Origin: Candidatus Anaeroferrophillus wilburensis
GTDB taxonomy: Bacteria; Desulfobacterota; Anaeroferrophillalia; Anaeroferrophillales; Anaeroferrophillaceae
Length of the DNA stretch: 34,596 nucleotides
NCBI GenBank assembly: GCA_016934315.1
Contig: JAFGSY010000034.1
Span: forward strand, 1-34,596
Direction: 5' to 3'
In this document: positions 14,908 through 24,722 of the stretch, one piece after another
How positions within the stretch are numbered: position 1 is the first letter of the stretch
Layout of the letters: each line of letters starts with the position of its first letter
Notes under the pieces: model-generated
What the model saw: the letters and a program-made list of their open reading frames with translations, nothing else
What the model was told of the DNA's origin: nothing
Databases searched by the model: none
Made by a program: the position numbers and the translations under genes

Positions 14908-16167
14908 TCAAACCAGCTTTTCAATCCTGCCGCCAACCATCACCATGGTGATATGGTTATTATCCGTATGTCTAATGAGCTTTTTTAGCTCAAGTAGAGG
15001 TTCAGAATCCTCAATCTGAACAGCAATGATGTCCGCCTGAAAACCAGCCTCAAGCTTACCGGTTTCTGTAGCCATACCCAGGGCTGCCGCGCCGTTAATG
15101 GTAGCCATGGAAAGGATCTCGGCTCCGGTAATTGTCGGAAATGTCGCCGCCAGAAAACGCATTTCGTCCCAGAGACTGAGGGTGCTGACACTGGTCAGGC
15201 TGTCGGTTCCCATGGCCGGCTTAAGTCCCAGTGAGAGCATGAGCGGCAAATCGGCAAGCGGATTCCCCAGGGTATGGTTGCTGCGCAGGCAGACAACCGG
15301 GATAATTCTCTTGATGAACTGCTGCAGCTGCTGTTTTGTTGCGTTTCCCAGGTGCACTGCACTTGTGGTGTGGGGGAGTTTCTGTTTCAGGAGCAGGTCA
15401 ATAGAATCCTCTTCCGTAGGAGGGGGCAGGTCTATCTCCTGCCAGCCCACAAAAGGATAGAGCCGCTCCGCAATGGCCCCCTTTCTCGCCTTAAAAAAGG
15501 CTGTTTCGGCAACCGATTCTCCCACATGTATAGTGGTCGGCAGATTGTTGCGGCCTGCAAGCGCAAGCAGTTGGCGCAGGTGGAAAAGGGATACCGTATA
15601 AGGTGTATGTGGGGCGATTCCCGGCCGGGTAAGCATGGGGTCAGGAGGATGGTAGGCGGTAATGCTCTCCTGCACCGCTCTCTCAAGCTGCTGCTTTTGG
15701 TCGATACCGATAGCTTCAAGAAAATGAACGGCCCTCAGCCTGCTTGTCTGGGTTTCAGGTGCGGCAAAAATCAAGGGACTGCGAAGATCACCAACTCCGG
15801 TTGTGCCGCTGTCCAGAAGCAGCTCTTCGCCGTGCACAATGCCTTTGATGAAGGTTTCAGGAGCGGCCTTTTTTTTTGCGCTGATGATGTCGATGATCCA
15901 GGAGACGAAGTCAGTGCTTCCAACAGCGGGGCAGAGATGATGGAAGCCGCTCAGCTCAAGGTGGCAATGGGCGTTGATCAGGCCGGGCATGATAAGGGAA
16001 TGTTTCCGGCGAAGATGCACATCGCCGGTTCGGGTCAGGGGAGTCAGCTCATTGGCCGGAGCCGCTGCCAGAATACGATTGCCTTCGATAAGGACTGCAC
16101 CCTCGGCAATAATGTTGTCGGGGGCCACCATTACCCAGGGAGCTGTGAGCAGGTAGCGGCCGGGCAT
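14908..16167 (-). CDS. Amidohydrolase, probable aminodeoxyfutalosine deaminase type
   Basis: A 419-residue metal-dependent amidohydrolase of the TRZ/ATZ/SsnA branch. Metal ligands are visible: H67 and H69 in NAHCHLELS, the histidine in APHTPYT, the histidine in TIHVGES, and the aspartate in MGTDSLTS. The NAHxHLExS signature and GTDSLxS followed by LSLWDEMRF are features of MqnX-type deaminases, which deaminate 6-amino-6-deoxyfutalosine in the futalosine route to menaquinone. That specific role is inferred; other deaminases in the family share the core. It is translationally coupled to the dynamin-like GTPase gene upstream through a TGATG overlap at 16165-16169. Confidence 0.8.
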   Translation of the reverse strand: MPGRYLLTAPWVMVAPDNIIAEGAVLIEGNRILAAAPANELTPLTRTGDVHLRRKHSLIMPGLINAHCHLELSGFHHLCPAVGSTDFVSWIIDIISAKKKAAPETFIKGIVHGEELLLDSGTTGVGDLRSPLIFAAPETQTSRLRAVHFLEAIGIDQKQQLERAVQESITAYHPPDPMLTRPGIAPHTPYTVSLFHLRQLLALAGRNNLPTTIHVGESVAETAFFKARKGAIAERLYPFVGWQEIDLPPPTEEDSIDLLLKQKLPHTTSAVHLGNATKQQLQQFIKRIIPVVCLRSNHTLGNPLADLPLMLSLGLKPAMGTDSLTSVSTLSLWDEMRFLAATFPTITGAEILSMATINGAAALGMATETGKLEAGFQADIIAVQIEDSEPLLELKKLIRHTDNNHITMVMVGGRIEKLV

Positions 16168-18329
16168 CAGCTTGATGATTGGGAGACTGCGTGGGGAAGC
16201 TCGGCCAAAATACGCTGCAGCTGATGGTCAAGATCGTTGAGGATGGCCAATAATTCTTCCTGATGAAGATTTTCTTCCAGCAGGCCATCTTGCTTACGGG
16301 CCATGTCCGTAGTGCTCAGATGGAGAAAGTCGGTAAAAAAATCTTTCAGCAGTTGGGCATATTTTTGCAGGTAAGGCCGCAGGAAAAGAAACTTTATCTG
16401 TTCCTGATAATCCAGCAGCCGCCCTTTTAACTCTTCTTTGGCATGATCCTGGAGCTGGGCGCGGATGGACTCGGACCAGGATGATTTTTTGCGCAGCCGG
16501 CGAATTTTGTCGAGCAGAATTTTACCAACCAGTGATATCTTGGCTACGGCTGCAAAGCGTTCGGTAATGGGCAGGGTGAAACTGAATGACGGCATGGTGG
16601 CAACCCAGTTGATCGGCGCCGGCAGGTTTTGCTGTTCCTGATGGCTGATTGTTCTGCCGGTTGCCTTTTCCAGCAGGAAGAACAGCGGTGCACACTGTTC
16701 ATCCACGGCCGTATTGAGCTTTTTCTCCATCCCGCTCCACTGTTGTCTGACGGTGATTTCCAGTTTTTCCTGTAGCCGCTGGTGAACGGACTGTTGAAAA
16801 TGACGTTCGAGAATTTTTACCGGCAACAAGGGGTTTTTGGTCTTGTCGGGCAGCAGATCTTTCGGTGTCTCGTAGTTGTTGATAATATCTTCAAGGGCTG
16901 TGATGATGCTTTCTGAGCTGTTTTTAGAAAACCACGACTCGGTTTTTTTAAAATACTCTTTCTCCAGTTGCAGGGTGATAGTTGTCAGGGTGCTGGTCAG
17001 TTGTTCTTCCACCTGTGCCAGCTGCTCCCGGCTTTCCTCATAATCATCTACCGTTGCGCCGATCTCCTGACGGTGGTTGGCAATCAGCTGCTTCCTGGCC
17101 CTGACCAGGGCCTGGCTTTGGGTGGCAATATGGGTTATCCTGCTGTTCAGGTGGTGCGTGAGTGACTGACTTGCCTCCTGGCTGACGATTTCATGGAGAT
17201 GCCGGAGAAAGGTTTCCCGGGCGGCTGACGACTGCGCTTTTTTTGCTGTTTCCTCCTGCCAGAGAGCCCAGCGCTGCTCTTCAACCTTTCCCAGGGAAGA
17301 CGCCTGCCGCTGTTGATCATACAGGTGGTAGAGGGCGGAAAAGGCATAACATGGCTGGCTGAATCCCAATTCCGCCAGTTCCTCCTCACAGCGTTTTAAG
17401 ATGGCATTCATGTTATCAACGGATTGGTGTTCCATGAAGTCGCAGTTGAGGACGAAAAACAGCCGTGTATCAAGCCCAAGCTGCCTTAGATGTTCAAAGA
17501 GATAATAGTCTGCCTGGCGGAGGCCCATGCGGCTGCTGATAACGTAGATCAAAAGGGGGCTGCTGGCCAACTGCTGAATGGCAACTGCCTGTTGTCCGGG
17601 GCTCGGGGTGTCGAGACCCTGGCAATCCTGGAGGACGACATACTCAGGAAACGAACTGAAGGGACAGGTAAGGTGTGCCTGTTCAAGATAGGTGGAAAGA
17701 GGTTCATTGGTAATAAAGCTGGTGAACTGAGGCAACTGGTCGGGGGTAAATGTTTTGCTGAGCTGTTCAGCCTCATAGTAGGAGTTGATAGTGGCAAAAG
17801 CAGCCAGCAGGTTTTTTAATTGCCGGTAATGTTCGTTGAAACTTCCGTATCTGGTTACCGTTGTTGTGCGGGAATAGTTTTGCAGAAGTGTCTCAATATG
17901 TTGGCGATGCTCAGCGGTGAAAAGGGAGATGGCGGCATCTTCAAGTTCTTCCCCCAGCAGATAGTAGCAGCTGTTCTGGAACAGGGTGTTTATTTGGTCC
18001 GGTGGAATGAGGGTTATTTCCCCCTGCAGCTGACCATGACTGACGGTGGTCAGAAAGGTAGTGGTTATACCGGCTCCCATCGGCAGGAGAGGCTGTCCGA
18101 TGAGCATATTCAAAAGGGTGCTCTTCCCCGATTTTATCGGTCCGATCACCGTTATCGGCAGCGTAAACTGACTGGTCAAATGCAAGAGCTCGTTGGTGGT
18201 TGCCGTCCATTTATCCACCCGCTGATGTTTATCCGGCATGCTTACCGCCATACTGCGGAGGGTGTCTTTTAGGGTTGTGAGGCAGTGGCGCAAGCCGGCA
18301 AGCTGTTTGTTGGCCGCATCTGAGAGCAT
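16167..18329 (-). CDS. Bacterial dynamin-like GTPase
   Basis: A 720-residue protein of the dynamin superfamily. The GTP-binding motifs are G1 GPIKSGKST (about 63-71), a G2 threonine in GAGITTTFLT, G3 DCQGLDTP and a G4-like NCDF in place of the usual NKxD. The rest is helical, with long stalk-like coiled coils, and a hydrophobic patch (SFSFTLPITERFAAVAKISLVGKILL) near residue 600 that could insert in a membrane. Such proteins remodel membranes or form part of stress and defence responses in bacteria, but this one is uncharacterised. It is the first gene of a two-gene leftward unit. Start at ATG 18329; the ribosome-binding site (GGAGAAAAAG) is good. Confidence 0.82.
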   Translation of the reverse strand: MLSDAANKQLAGLRHCLTTLKDTLRSMAVSMPDKHQRVDKWTATTNELLHLTSQFTLPITVIGPIKSGKSTLLNMLIGQPLLPMGAGITTTFLTTVSHGQLQGEITLIPPDQINTLFQNSCYYLLGEELEDAAISLFTAEHRQHIETLLQNYSRTTTVTRYGSFNEHYRQLKNLLAAFATINSYYEAEQLSKTFTPDQLPQFTSFITNEPLSTYLEQAHLTCPFSSFPEYVVLQDCQGLDTPSPGQQAVAIQQLASSPLLIYVISSRMGLRQADYYLFEHLRQLGLDTRLFFVLNCDFMEHQSVDNMNAILKRCEEELAELGFSQPCYAFSALYHLYDQQRQASSLGKVEEQRWALWQEETAKKAQSSAARETFLRHLHEIVSQEASQSLTHHLNSRITHIATQSQALVRARKQLIANHRQEIGATVDDYEESREQLAQVEEQLTSTLTTITLQLEKEYFKKTESWFSKNSSESIITALEDIINNYETPKDLLPDKTKNPLLPVKILERHFQQSVHQRLQEKLEITVRQQWSGMEKKLNTAVDEQCAPLFFLLEKATGRTISHQEQQNLPAPINWVATMPSFSFTLPITERFAAVAKISLVGKILLDKIRRLRKKSSWSESIRAQLQDHAKEELKGRLLDYQEQIKFLFLRPYLQKYAQLLKDFFTDFLHLSTTDMARKQDGLLEENLHQEELLAILNDLDHQLQRILAELPHAVSQSSS

Positions 18330-18397
18330 TGCTTTTTCTCCGGAATGTTTCTTGATGTTTGCGGCTGTACCGGGCCGCTATGTGTCAGTAACTGGTC

Positions 18398-18409
18398 CGT
18401 TGATGAACT
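18398..18409. repeat. Fragment of the MITE terminal repeat
   Basis: Twelve bases, CGTTGATGAACT, identical to the end of copy A (4111-4122), 17 bases before copy B. It may be a leftover end of an older insertion or part of an extended terminal repeat. Twelve bases alone is weak evidence. Confidence 0.4.
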
Positions 18410-18425
18410 GCTTGCGAATCCATGG

Positions 18426-18593
18426 CTTGATGGTTTCCCGGCAACTCCACCTTCTTCGTTAAGCGGCAACCTTCATTACTGCGTCGTACATACAGTACGC
18501 TTCACTTCTCATATTTTGCTTGCTTCGAATCTGGAGCCGCTGCTGAGCCATCCGATTTTTGAGGATTAAGCCGATTGTTGCGAGTCCATCAAT
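18426..18593 (+). repeat. MITE-like dispersed repeat, copy B
   Basis: The partner of the repeat at 4111-4281, in the opposite orientation. Identical blocks lie at 18443-18464 and 18514-18539, and the ends carry TTGATGG and CCATCAA as short terminal inverted repeats. The middle contains a GTAC-centred dyad (GCGTCGTACATACAGTACGC). This copy lies between two divergent genes, the other between two co-directional genes, so both are intergenic, as expected of a MITE. Confidence 0.8.
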
Positions 18594-18772
18594 CTTTGTA
18601 AAATAAAACAGGACAATTGTAAAGGTGCTAGTTTCCTGCCGGCGCTTTAAACTATGACCATCTTATTTTTTTCCCTTGGAAAACCACCATGGTTATGGTA
18701 GAAAATTGCACCTAATCAGCTCAGTTTCATTTCTTTTCTTTCCAGATTTTCCTTTGATTTCCCTATGTTATC

Positions 18773-21700
18773 ATGAAACACTCAAATTTTGTCCATCTTC
18801 ACCTGCATACCATGTACAGTTTGCTTGATGGTGCTATCCGTTTGGAACACCTGATGAAGAGAGCCAGCGAGTTTAAAATGCCGGCGGTCGCCATCACTGA
18901 CCATGGTAATATGTTCGGAGCAGTTGATTTTTATCAGACAGCCGAAAAATATGGCATCAAACCGATTATTGGTTGTGAAATCTACGTTGCTCCCGGCAGT
19001 CGTCATGAAAAACGGGCCGGAAAAGATCATGATGTTGGCCATCATCTGGTCCTTTTGGCGAAAAACCGGCAAGGCTACCAGAACCTCTGCCAGCTGGTTA
19101 CCAAAGGCTATTTTGAGGGATTTTATTATCGGCCAAGGATTGACAAGGAGCTGCTTACCCTACACCATGAAGGTCTGATTGCCCTGAGTGCCTGCCTCCA
19201 TGGGGTGGTTGCCGTGCATCTCGGCCGCGGGGAGCGGCAGAAGGCCGAAGATGAGCTCAGGTTTTACCGTGATTTATTTACCAACCGCCGTTTTTTTCTT
19301 GAACTTCAGGATAATGGTATCGCGGATCAGTACCAGGTCAATGAACAACTGCTTGATCTGGCTGAGACGTTTAAACTGCCGCTGGTGGCCACCAACGACT
19401 GCCATTACCTGATGGCTGATGATGCCCGGGCTCATGAAGTGCTTCTCTGTATTCAGACCGGGAAACATATGGATGATCCGAGCCGCATGCAGTATGGTAC
19501 CGATCAGCTCTATTTTAAGTCGCCCGAGGAGATGGCTGCCAGTTTTGCCGACTATCCCGAGGCAATCGCCAATACCATTGAGATTGCCGAACGGTGCAAC
19601 TACAAGTTTGAATTTGGCCATTATCATCCACCCCATTATGTCCCCCCTAAAGGACAGAGCCTGAACCAATACCTGGAGCACCAGAGCCGCGACGGGTTTG
19701 GCCAGCGGTTGCCGAAGATCAAGCAGTTTTATGGTGCGGATTTTACCGCTGAGCTTGAAGAACACTACCGCATGAGGCTTGAGTCCGAGCTGGCCATGAT
19801 CAATAAGATGGGTTTCGCCGGTTATTTCCTCATCGTTGCTGATTTTGTCAATTATGCCCGGCAGCGAGGTATCCCCGTTGGCCCCGGCCGAGGGTCAGCG
19901 GCCGGTTCTCTGGTGGCCTATGCTCTGAAAATTACCGATATTGATCCGCTGCCCTACGGCCTGCTTTTTGAGCGCTTTCTCAATCCTGAACGGGTCTCCA
20001 TGCCGGATATTGATATGGATTTCTGCATCAGGGGCCGTGAAGAGGTTATCCGCTATGTGACGGAAAAATATGGTGCCGATCGGGTTGCCCAGATTATTAC
20101 CTTTGGTAAAATGCAGGCCAAGGGGGTTATCCGGGATGTGGGGCGCGGTCTCAATATGCCTTATGCCGAGGTTGATAAAATAGCCAAGCTTATTCCCTCG
20201 ATCCTCAATATCTCTCTCGATCAGGCGATGGCGATGGAAAAGCGGCTGGCTGACCTTAAAAAGGGGTCGGCCCAGGAGCAGCAGCTGCTGAAAATCGCCC
20301 ATGCCTTGGAGGGGCTGAATCGCCATGCCTCCATTCACGCCGCCGGGGTTGTGGTTACCAACCACCCACTGGTTGAGTATCTGCCCCTATATAGCGGTCA
20401 GAATGGTGAAATCGTCACCCAGTATGACATGAAAAAGGTTGAGGAACTGGGACTGATAAAATTTGATTTTCTCGGCCTGAAAACCCTGACGGTGATCAAT
20501 AACGCGGTGCGGCTGATCAACCGTGATCAGGAAGCAGGGTATTTCGATCTTGGTGATATTCCCCTTGATGATCAGCAGACCTATGAACTGCTGGCTTCCG
20601 GAGCGACGACCGGGGTGTTCCAGCTGGAAAGCAGCGGCATGCAGTCCCTGATCCGGCGCCTGGTACCCAGCTGTTTTGAGGACATTATCGCCCTGGTGGC
20701 TCTTTATCGACCAGGACCCCTGAACAGCGGCATGATTGACGACTTCATCGATCGCAAACACGGCCGGCAGAAAAATGAATACCTCCTGCCCGAGCTGGAG
20801 CCGATCCTGAAAGACACCTATGGCGTCATTGTTTACCAGGAACAGGTGATGAAGATTGCCCAGGTGCTGGCCGGCTATTCCCTGGGCGAGGCGGATATCC
20901 TGCGCCGGGCAATGGGTAAAAAGAAGCCTGAAGAGATGGCGAAGCAGCGGGAACGGTTTATGTCCGGGGCAAAAGCCAATAAAATCCGTGAAAAGGAAGC
21001 GGGTGATATTTTTGATTTGATGGCCATGTTTGCCGAATATGGCTTCAATAAATCACATTCCGCGGCCTACGCTTATATCTCCTATCAGACCGCCTATCTG
21101 AAAGCTCATTATCCGGTTGAATTCATGGCCGCCCTCCTGATGGAGGATATGCAGAATTCGGATAAGGTCATTAAAAATATTGCTGAATGCAAGGAGATGA
21201 AGATTAAGGTACTCCCCCCTGATGTTAACGAAAGCAGCATTTCGTTTACGGTTGTGGATGAGGGGATTCGCTTCGGCCTGGCAGCGATCAAAAATGTCGG
21301 TGGTAAAGCTGCAGAGGAGCTGATTCGTGAGCGGGATGAGAATGGCATGTTCAGCTCTATTTTTGATTTTTGCCAGCGGGTTGATCTCCAGAAGGTGAAT
21401 AAAAGGGTGATTGAAAGCCTCATTAAGGCGGGGGCTTTTGATTCCACTGGTGTCAGCCGGGCTAAAATGGCTGCTGTTGTTGAGGATGCCATCGATGCCG
21501 GTCAGCGGATCATGCGGGATAAACAGCGGGGACAGCTTTCCCTTTTTGATCTGGTTGGCGATGGCCATGAAGAGGTTGACAATGGCTATAGCTATCCGGA
21601 TATTGATGAGTGGTCCGGTAAAATAAAATTGGCTAATGAACGGGAAGCGCTCGGTTTCTATATTACCGGCCACCCGCTCCAGCAGCGGGTGGCGGAGATG

Positions 21701-22255
21701 CGCCGCTGCGGCACGGTGGAGATAGTCAAATTGACCGGCTTCCGTGATCAGTCACGGGTTCGTATTGGCGGTCTGGTCGCGGCCGTTAAGGAAAAACGGA
21801 CGGCTAAAGGAAAACTGATGGGCTTTATAAATCTGGAAGATGTCACGGGAACGGTTGACGTGACCTTGTTTCCCGATGCCTTTCAGCTTGCCACCCCCTA
21901 TATTGACAGCCAGGAGCCGTTGGTTATCGAAGGCCGGGTTGAAGTGGATGATGAAAAGGCAAATGCAAAGGTCGTGGCGACAACAGTTCTGAGCCTTAAG
22001 GAAGCGACGGAAAAAATGGTCAACCGGGTAGTGTTCACCTTGCAGCATAAACAGCTGACCACGTTGCAGCTGTCGCGGCTGCAGAAAATTTTGTCCCGCC
22101 ACCGGGGGAATTGTCCCGGTTATGTAACGGTTCGCATGTCCCATTGCGAGGCCGTATTATCATTGTCCGAACAGTACAATATCCAGCCATCCACAGAGCT
22201 GCTGCAGGAGGTGAACGACCTGTTTGGTTACAGTGTGGTGGAATTTCAAAATTGA
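18773..22255 (+). CDS. dnaE: DNA polymerase III alpha subunit
   Basis: A 1160-residue replicative polymerase of the DnaE1 type. In order: the PHP domain (FVHLHLHTMYSLLDG, ITDHGNMFG), the C-family palm with GPGRGSAAGSLVAY and the catalytic aspartates D412, D414 and D416 in PDIDMDF and a third in KFDFLGLKTL, the fingers (RHASIHAAGVVVT, GVIVYQEQVM), the helix-hairpin-helix region and a C-terminal OB fold (VRIGGLVAAVKEKRT...GFINLEDVTG). It synthesises both strands at the replication fork. The ATG at 18773 begins the PHP domain correctly but no ribosome-binding site precedes it; a pyrimidine-rich tract lies there. The next gene starts 54 bases downstream. Confidence 0.98.
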   Translation: MKHSNFVHLHLHTMYSLLDGAIRLEHLMKRASEFKMPAVAITDHGNMFGAVDFYQTAEKYGIKPIIGCEIYVAPGSRHEKRAGKDHDVGHHLVLLAKNRQGYQNLCQLVTKGYFEGFYYRPRIDKELLTLHHEGLIALSACLHGVVAVHLGRGERQKAEDELRFYRDLFTNRRFFLELQDNGIADQYQVNEQLLDLAETFKLPLVATNDCHYLMADDARAHEVLLCIQTGKHMDDPSRMQYGTDQLYFKSPEEMAASFADYPEAIANTIEIAERCNYKFEFGHYHPPHYVPPKGQSLNQYLEHQSRDGFGQRLPKIKQFYGADFTAELEEHYRMRLESELAMINKMGFAGYFLIVADFVNYARQRGIPVGPGRGSAAGSLVAYALKITDIDPLPYGLLFERFLNPERVSMPDIDMDFCIRGREEVIRYVTEKYGADRVAQIITFGKMQAKGVIRDVGRGLNMPYAEVDKIAKLIPSILNISLDQAMAMEKRLADLKKGSAQEQQLLKIAHALEGLNRHASIHAAGVVVTNHPLVEYLPLYSGQNGEIVTQYDMKKVEELGLIKFDFLGLKTLTVINNAVRLINRDQEAGYFDLGDIPLDDQQTYELLASGATTGVFQLESSGMQSLIRRLVPSCFEDIIALVALYRPGPLNSGMIDDFIDRKHGRQKNEYLLPELEPILKDTYGVIVYQEQVMKIAQVLAGYSLGEADILRRAMGKKKPEEMAKQRERFMSGAKANKIREKEAGDIFDLMAMFAEYGFNKSHSAAYAYISYQTAYLKAHYPVEFMAALLMEDMQNSDKVIKNIAECKEMKIKVLPPDVNESSISFTVVDEGIRFGLAAIKNVGGKAAEELIRERDENGMFSSIFDFCQRVDLQKVNKRVIESLIKAGAFDSTGVSRAKMAAVVEDAIDAGQRIMRDKQRGQLSLFDLVGDGHEEVDNGYSYPDIDEWSGKIKLANEREALGFYITGHPLQQRVAEMRRCGTVEIVKLTGFRDQSRVRIGGLVAAVKEKRTAKGKLMGFINLEDVTGTVDVTLFPDAFQLATPYIDSQEPLVIEGRVEVDDEKANAKVVATTVLSLKEATEKMVNRVVFTLQHKQLTTLQLSRLQKILSRHRGNCPGYVTVRMSHCEAVLSLSEQYNIQPSTELLQEVNDLFGYSVVEFQN

Positions 22256-22309
22256 GCGTTTTTGGGATGGTATGAAGATGCGCAAACCTGACAGCCGGAG
22301 GAACAGAGG

Positions 22310-24613
22310 ATGAAAAAAGACAGCCGTAAGTTGACGTTAGTTATGGTGATGATACTTTTGGTTTTTGCGGGATTCGTCCTGCTGTCCGGCTGTGGAAAAT
22401 CGGCTGAGCAGAAGAAGGCTGACCATCTGCAGCGGGCTGAAGCGTATGTCAAGGGAGAAAAATATAAAGAGGCACGAATTGAATATCTCAATGTGGTGCA
22501 AATAGATCCGCAGGATGCGGAAGCCCACTATCAGCTTGGCGAGATTTACTTGAAACTCCAGGAACCCCGGCAGGCAGCCAAGGAGTTTTACAATGCTGCA
22601 ACCCTCAATCCTGAACTCCTGGCAGCACAGATCAAACTGGCGGGATTCTATCTCCTGAGTAAAAAATATGATGAGGCGTGGGAAAAAATTCAGCTGGTAC
22701 TGGAAAAGGAGCCTGATAATCTCGAAGCACTGATGATCCTTGGCCATCTCAATGTCCATAATAAAGCTTTTTCAGAAGCGGAAGCGGCGTATCTGCAGGC
22801 GCTCAATCAAGACCCGCAGCGTGTCAGTACGCACATTATTTTAGGTAATTTTTATGGCCAGCAGGGAAATTTTGAGAAGGCACTAGTTCATCTTAAAAAG
22901 GCCGTTTCTCTTGATGAACAAGATATTGGCGCGGCCTTGTCATTAGGGCGTCTCTATCTGGGAATGGGTGACAAGGTGATGGCCCGGCAGGTGTATGAGT
23001 CACTGGTGGCTAAAAATTCTGAGAATAAAAGCTTGCGGGTTGTTCTCGTTGATTTTTACATGTCCCAGTTAGGCGACCAGCAAAAGGCTGAAGCAACACT
23101 GTTGGACATGGCGCAAGCTTCCCCTGAGGATGTGGATGCGAAGCTTATGCTTGGCGATTTTTACCGGCGAACCGGCATGACCGAAAAGGCATTGCAGACC
23201 TACAAAGATGCCATGAAGGTAGATGCTCACTCGGAGTCGGCAAAATTGAGGTTGGCCGAGTTATACCTTGATCAGGAGCAGGCTGGTCAAGCTTCTAGCC
23301 TGGTTGATGATATTTTGGCTGGCAATGATAAGAGTACAAAAGCCCTCTATCTTCGTGGGCGGCTGTTTTTGCGCGATAAAAAGCTTGAAGAGGCTATAGC
23401 CGACTTTAACAAGGTGACTGAAGATTGGCCGAATTTTGCCCCGGTTCATTATTATGCGGGCCTGGCCTTATCGGCCAGTGGTAATCTTAATCAGGCATTG
23501 ATGGAACTTGAAAAAGCCAGGGAGCTGGCGCCTGGCAACCTCAATGCTAGTTTTCAGCTGGCCCGCCTGCATTATCTGCGGCAGCAGTATGCTGACGCCC
23601 TGGGTCTGGTGGATGCGGTGCTGGCCAGCCGGCCTGATGATTATCAGGCAATGGATTTGCGGGGTAAGATTTTGGTGGCCCAGCGTCAAGGTGATGGGGC
23701 GCTGGAGATGTTCACCAGGATGATTGCCCTGCAGCCTGACAATCCCAGTGGCTATGCTCAGCGGGGCCTGCTTTATCGCCTGCAGAAAAAATATGCCCTG
23801 GCTTTGGCTGACTACCATAAAGCCCTGGAACTGAATCCACAGCTGAAAGACGTGGCCGCTGAGGTGGTGGCGGTGTATATGCTCGAGAAAAAATCCGATA
23901 AAGCGCTGGAATTCTGCCATTCATTGCTACAACAGGATGCCACTGATGCTTTCGCCGATAATCTGCTGGGCAGGATCTATTTGGCTACGGGCAAGCTGCC
24001 CCAGGCACAGCAGGCTTTTGAAACCGCAATCGGTAAAAATAAAAATCTGCTTTCCTCCTATATGTATCTGGCGGGATTGTATCGTCGGATGGGAAAACTT
24101 GATGAAGCGGAGCAAAAATACGAGCAGGTCATAGCGGTGAATCCCAAGGTGCTGGCTCCTTACATGCTGCTGGGAATTATCAGGGAGCAGGGTCAGCGTT
24201 ATCAGGAGGCGATGACGATTTATGAAAAGGCTCTGGAGGTCGATGCCGAATTTGTGCCGGCTATGAATAACCTCGCCTGGCTGTATGCCGAGCAGGGGGG
24301 CAATATTGACCGTGCTTTGTCCATTGCTGAAGACGCCAAGCGCCTGCGGCCGGAGGATCCAAGGATTACCGATACTCTGGGCTGGATCTATTATAAGAAG
24401 AATGTTTTTTCCCGGGCGGCCGCCTATCTGCGGGAAGCTGCGGAACAGTTGGGAGATAATCCGGTGGTTCACTATCACCTGGGGCTGGCCCTCGTCAAAG
24501 GGGGTGAAACGGCGGCTGGTGCTCGGTCTCTGCAGCAGGCCTTGTCATTGTCCGCCGATTTTCCCGGATCTCAGGAAGCAAAAAAAGTATTGGCGGAATT
24601 GGATAAAAATTGA
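22310..24613 (+). CDS. TPR-repeat lipoprotein
   Basis: A 767-residue lipoprotein made almost wholly of tetratricopeptide repeats. The signal peptide ends in the lipobox LLSGC with the lipidated cysteine at 28. About 20 repeats of roughly 34 residues follow, with the W/G/Y/A/P pattern (for example AHYQLGEIYLKLQEPRQAAKEF). It is probably anchored in a membrane facing the periplasm and acts as a scaffold. The overall design resembles PrsT lipoproteins of PEP-CTERM/exopolysaccharide systems, but no such genes are nearby, so that name is not given. It lies 54 bases after dnaE, with GAGGAACAGAGG before its ATG. Confidence 0.88.
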   Translation: MKKDSRKLTLVMVMILLVFAGFVLLSGCGKSAEQKKADHLQRAEAYVKGEKYKEARIEYLNVVQIDPQDAEAHYQLGEIYLKLQEPRQAAKEFYNAATLNPELLAAQIKLAGFYLLSKKYDEAWEKIQLVLEKEPDNLEALMILGHLNVHNKAFSEAEAAYLQALNQDPQRVSTHIILGNFYGQQGNFEKALVHLKKAVSLDEQDIGAALSLGRLYLGMGDKVMARQVYESLVAKNSENKSLRVVLVDFYMSQLGDQQKAEATLLDMAQASPEDVDAKLMLGDFYRRTGMTEKALQTYKDAMKVDAHSESAKLRLAELYLDQEQAGQASSLVDDILAGNDKSTKALYLRGRLFLRDKKLEEAIADFNKVTEDWPNFAPVHYYAGLALSASGNLNQALMELEKARELAPGNLNASFQLARLHYLRQQYADALGLVDAVLASRPDDYQAMDLRGKILVAQRQGDGALEMFTRMIALQPDNPSGYAQRGLLYRLQKKYALALADYHKALELNPQLKDVAAEVVAVYMLEKKSDKALEFCHSLLQQDATDAFADNLLGRIYLATGKLPQAQQAFETAIGKNKNLLSSYMYLAGLYRRMGKLDEAEQKYEQVIAVNPKVLAPYMLLGIIREQGQRYQEAMTIYEKALEVDAEFVPAMNNLAWLYAEQGGNIDRALSIAEDAKRLRPEDPRITDTLGWIYYKKNVFSRAAAYLREAAEQLGDNPVVHYHLGLALVKGGETAAGARSLQQALSLSADFPGSQEAKKVLAELDKN

Positions 24614-24722
24614 TATGAGCTTTGGCGGATAAAGTCTGTCTAGGGGAGGGTGTAAAATTTTTCCTGGTCAACGGCGATAAATATGTGAAATTTTGTGCAA
24701 AACAGAGAAGGAGAAACAGGGT

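Larger units (their letters stand above)
18330..18772. other. Intergenic region between divergent GTPase and dnaE genes
   Basis: Holds MITE copy B (18426-18593) and a partial repeat end at 18398-18409. From 18594 to 18772 the DNA is AT-rich and ends in a pyrimidine-rich tract (18722-18762) without a ribosome-binding site before the dnaE start. No gene is supported; a frame that crosses the repeat is spurious. Confidence 0.5.

Noticed and set aside
15274-16224. 316-codon open frame on the + strand opposite the amidohydrolase gene
   Set aside because: It is an exact shadow of a gene with clear catalytic motifs, has no ribosome-binding site and shows no recognisable protein features.
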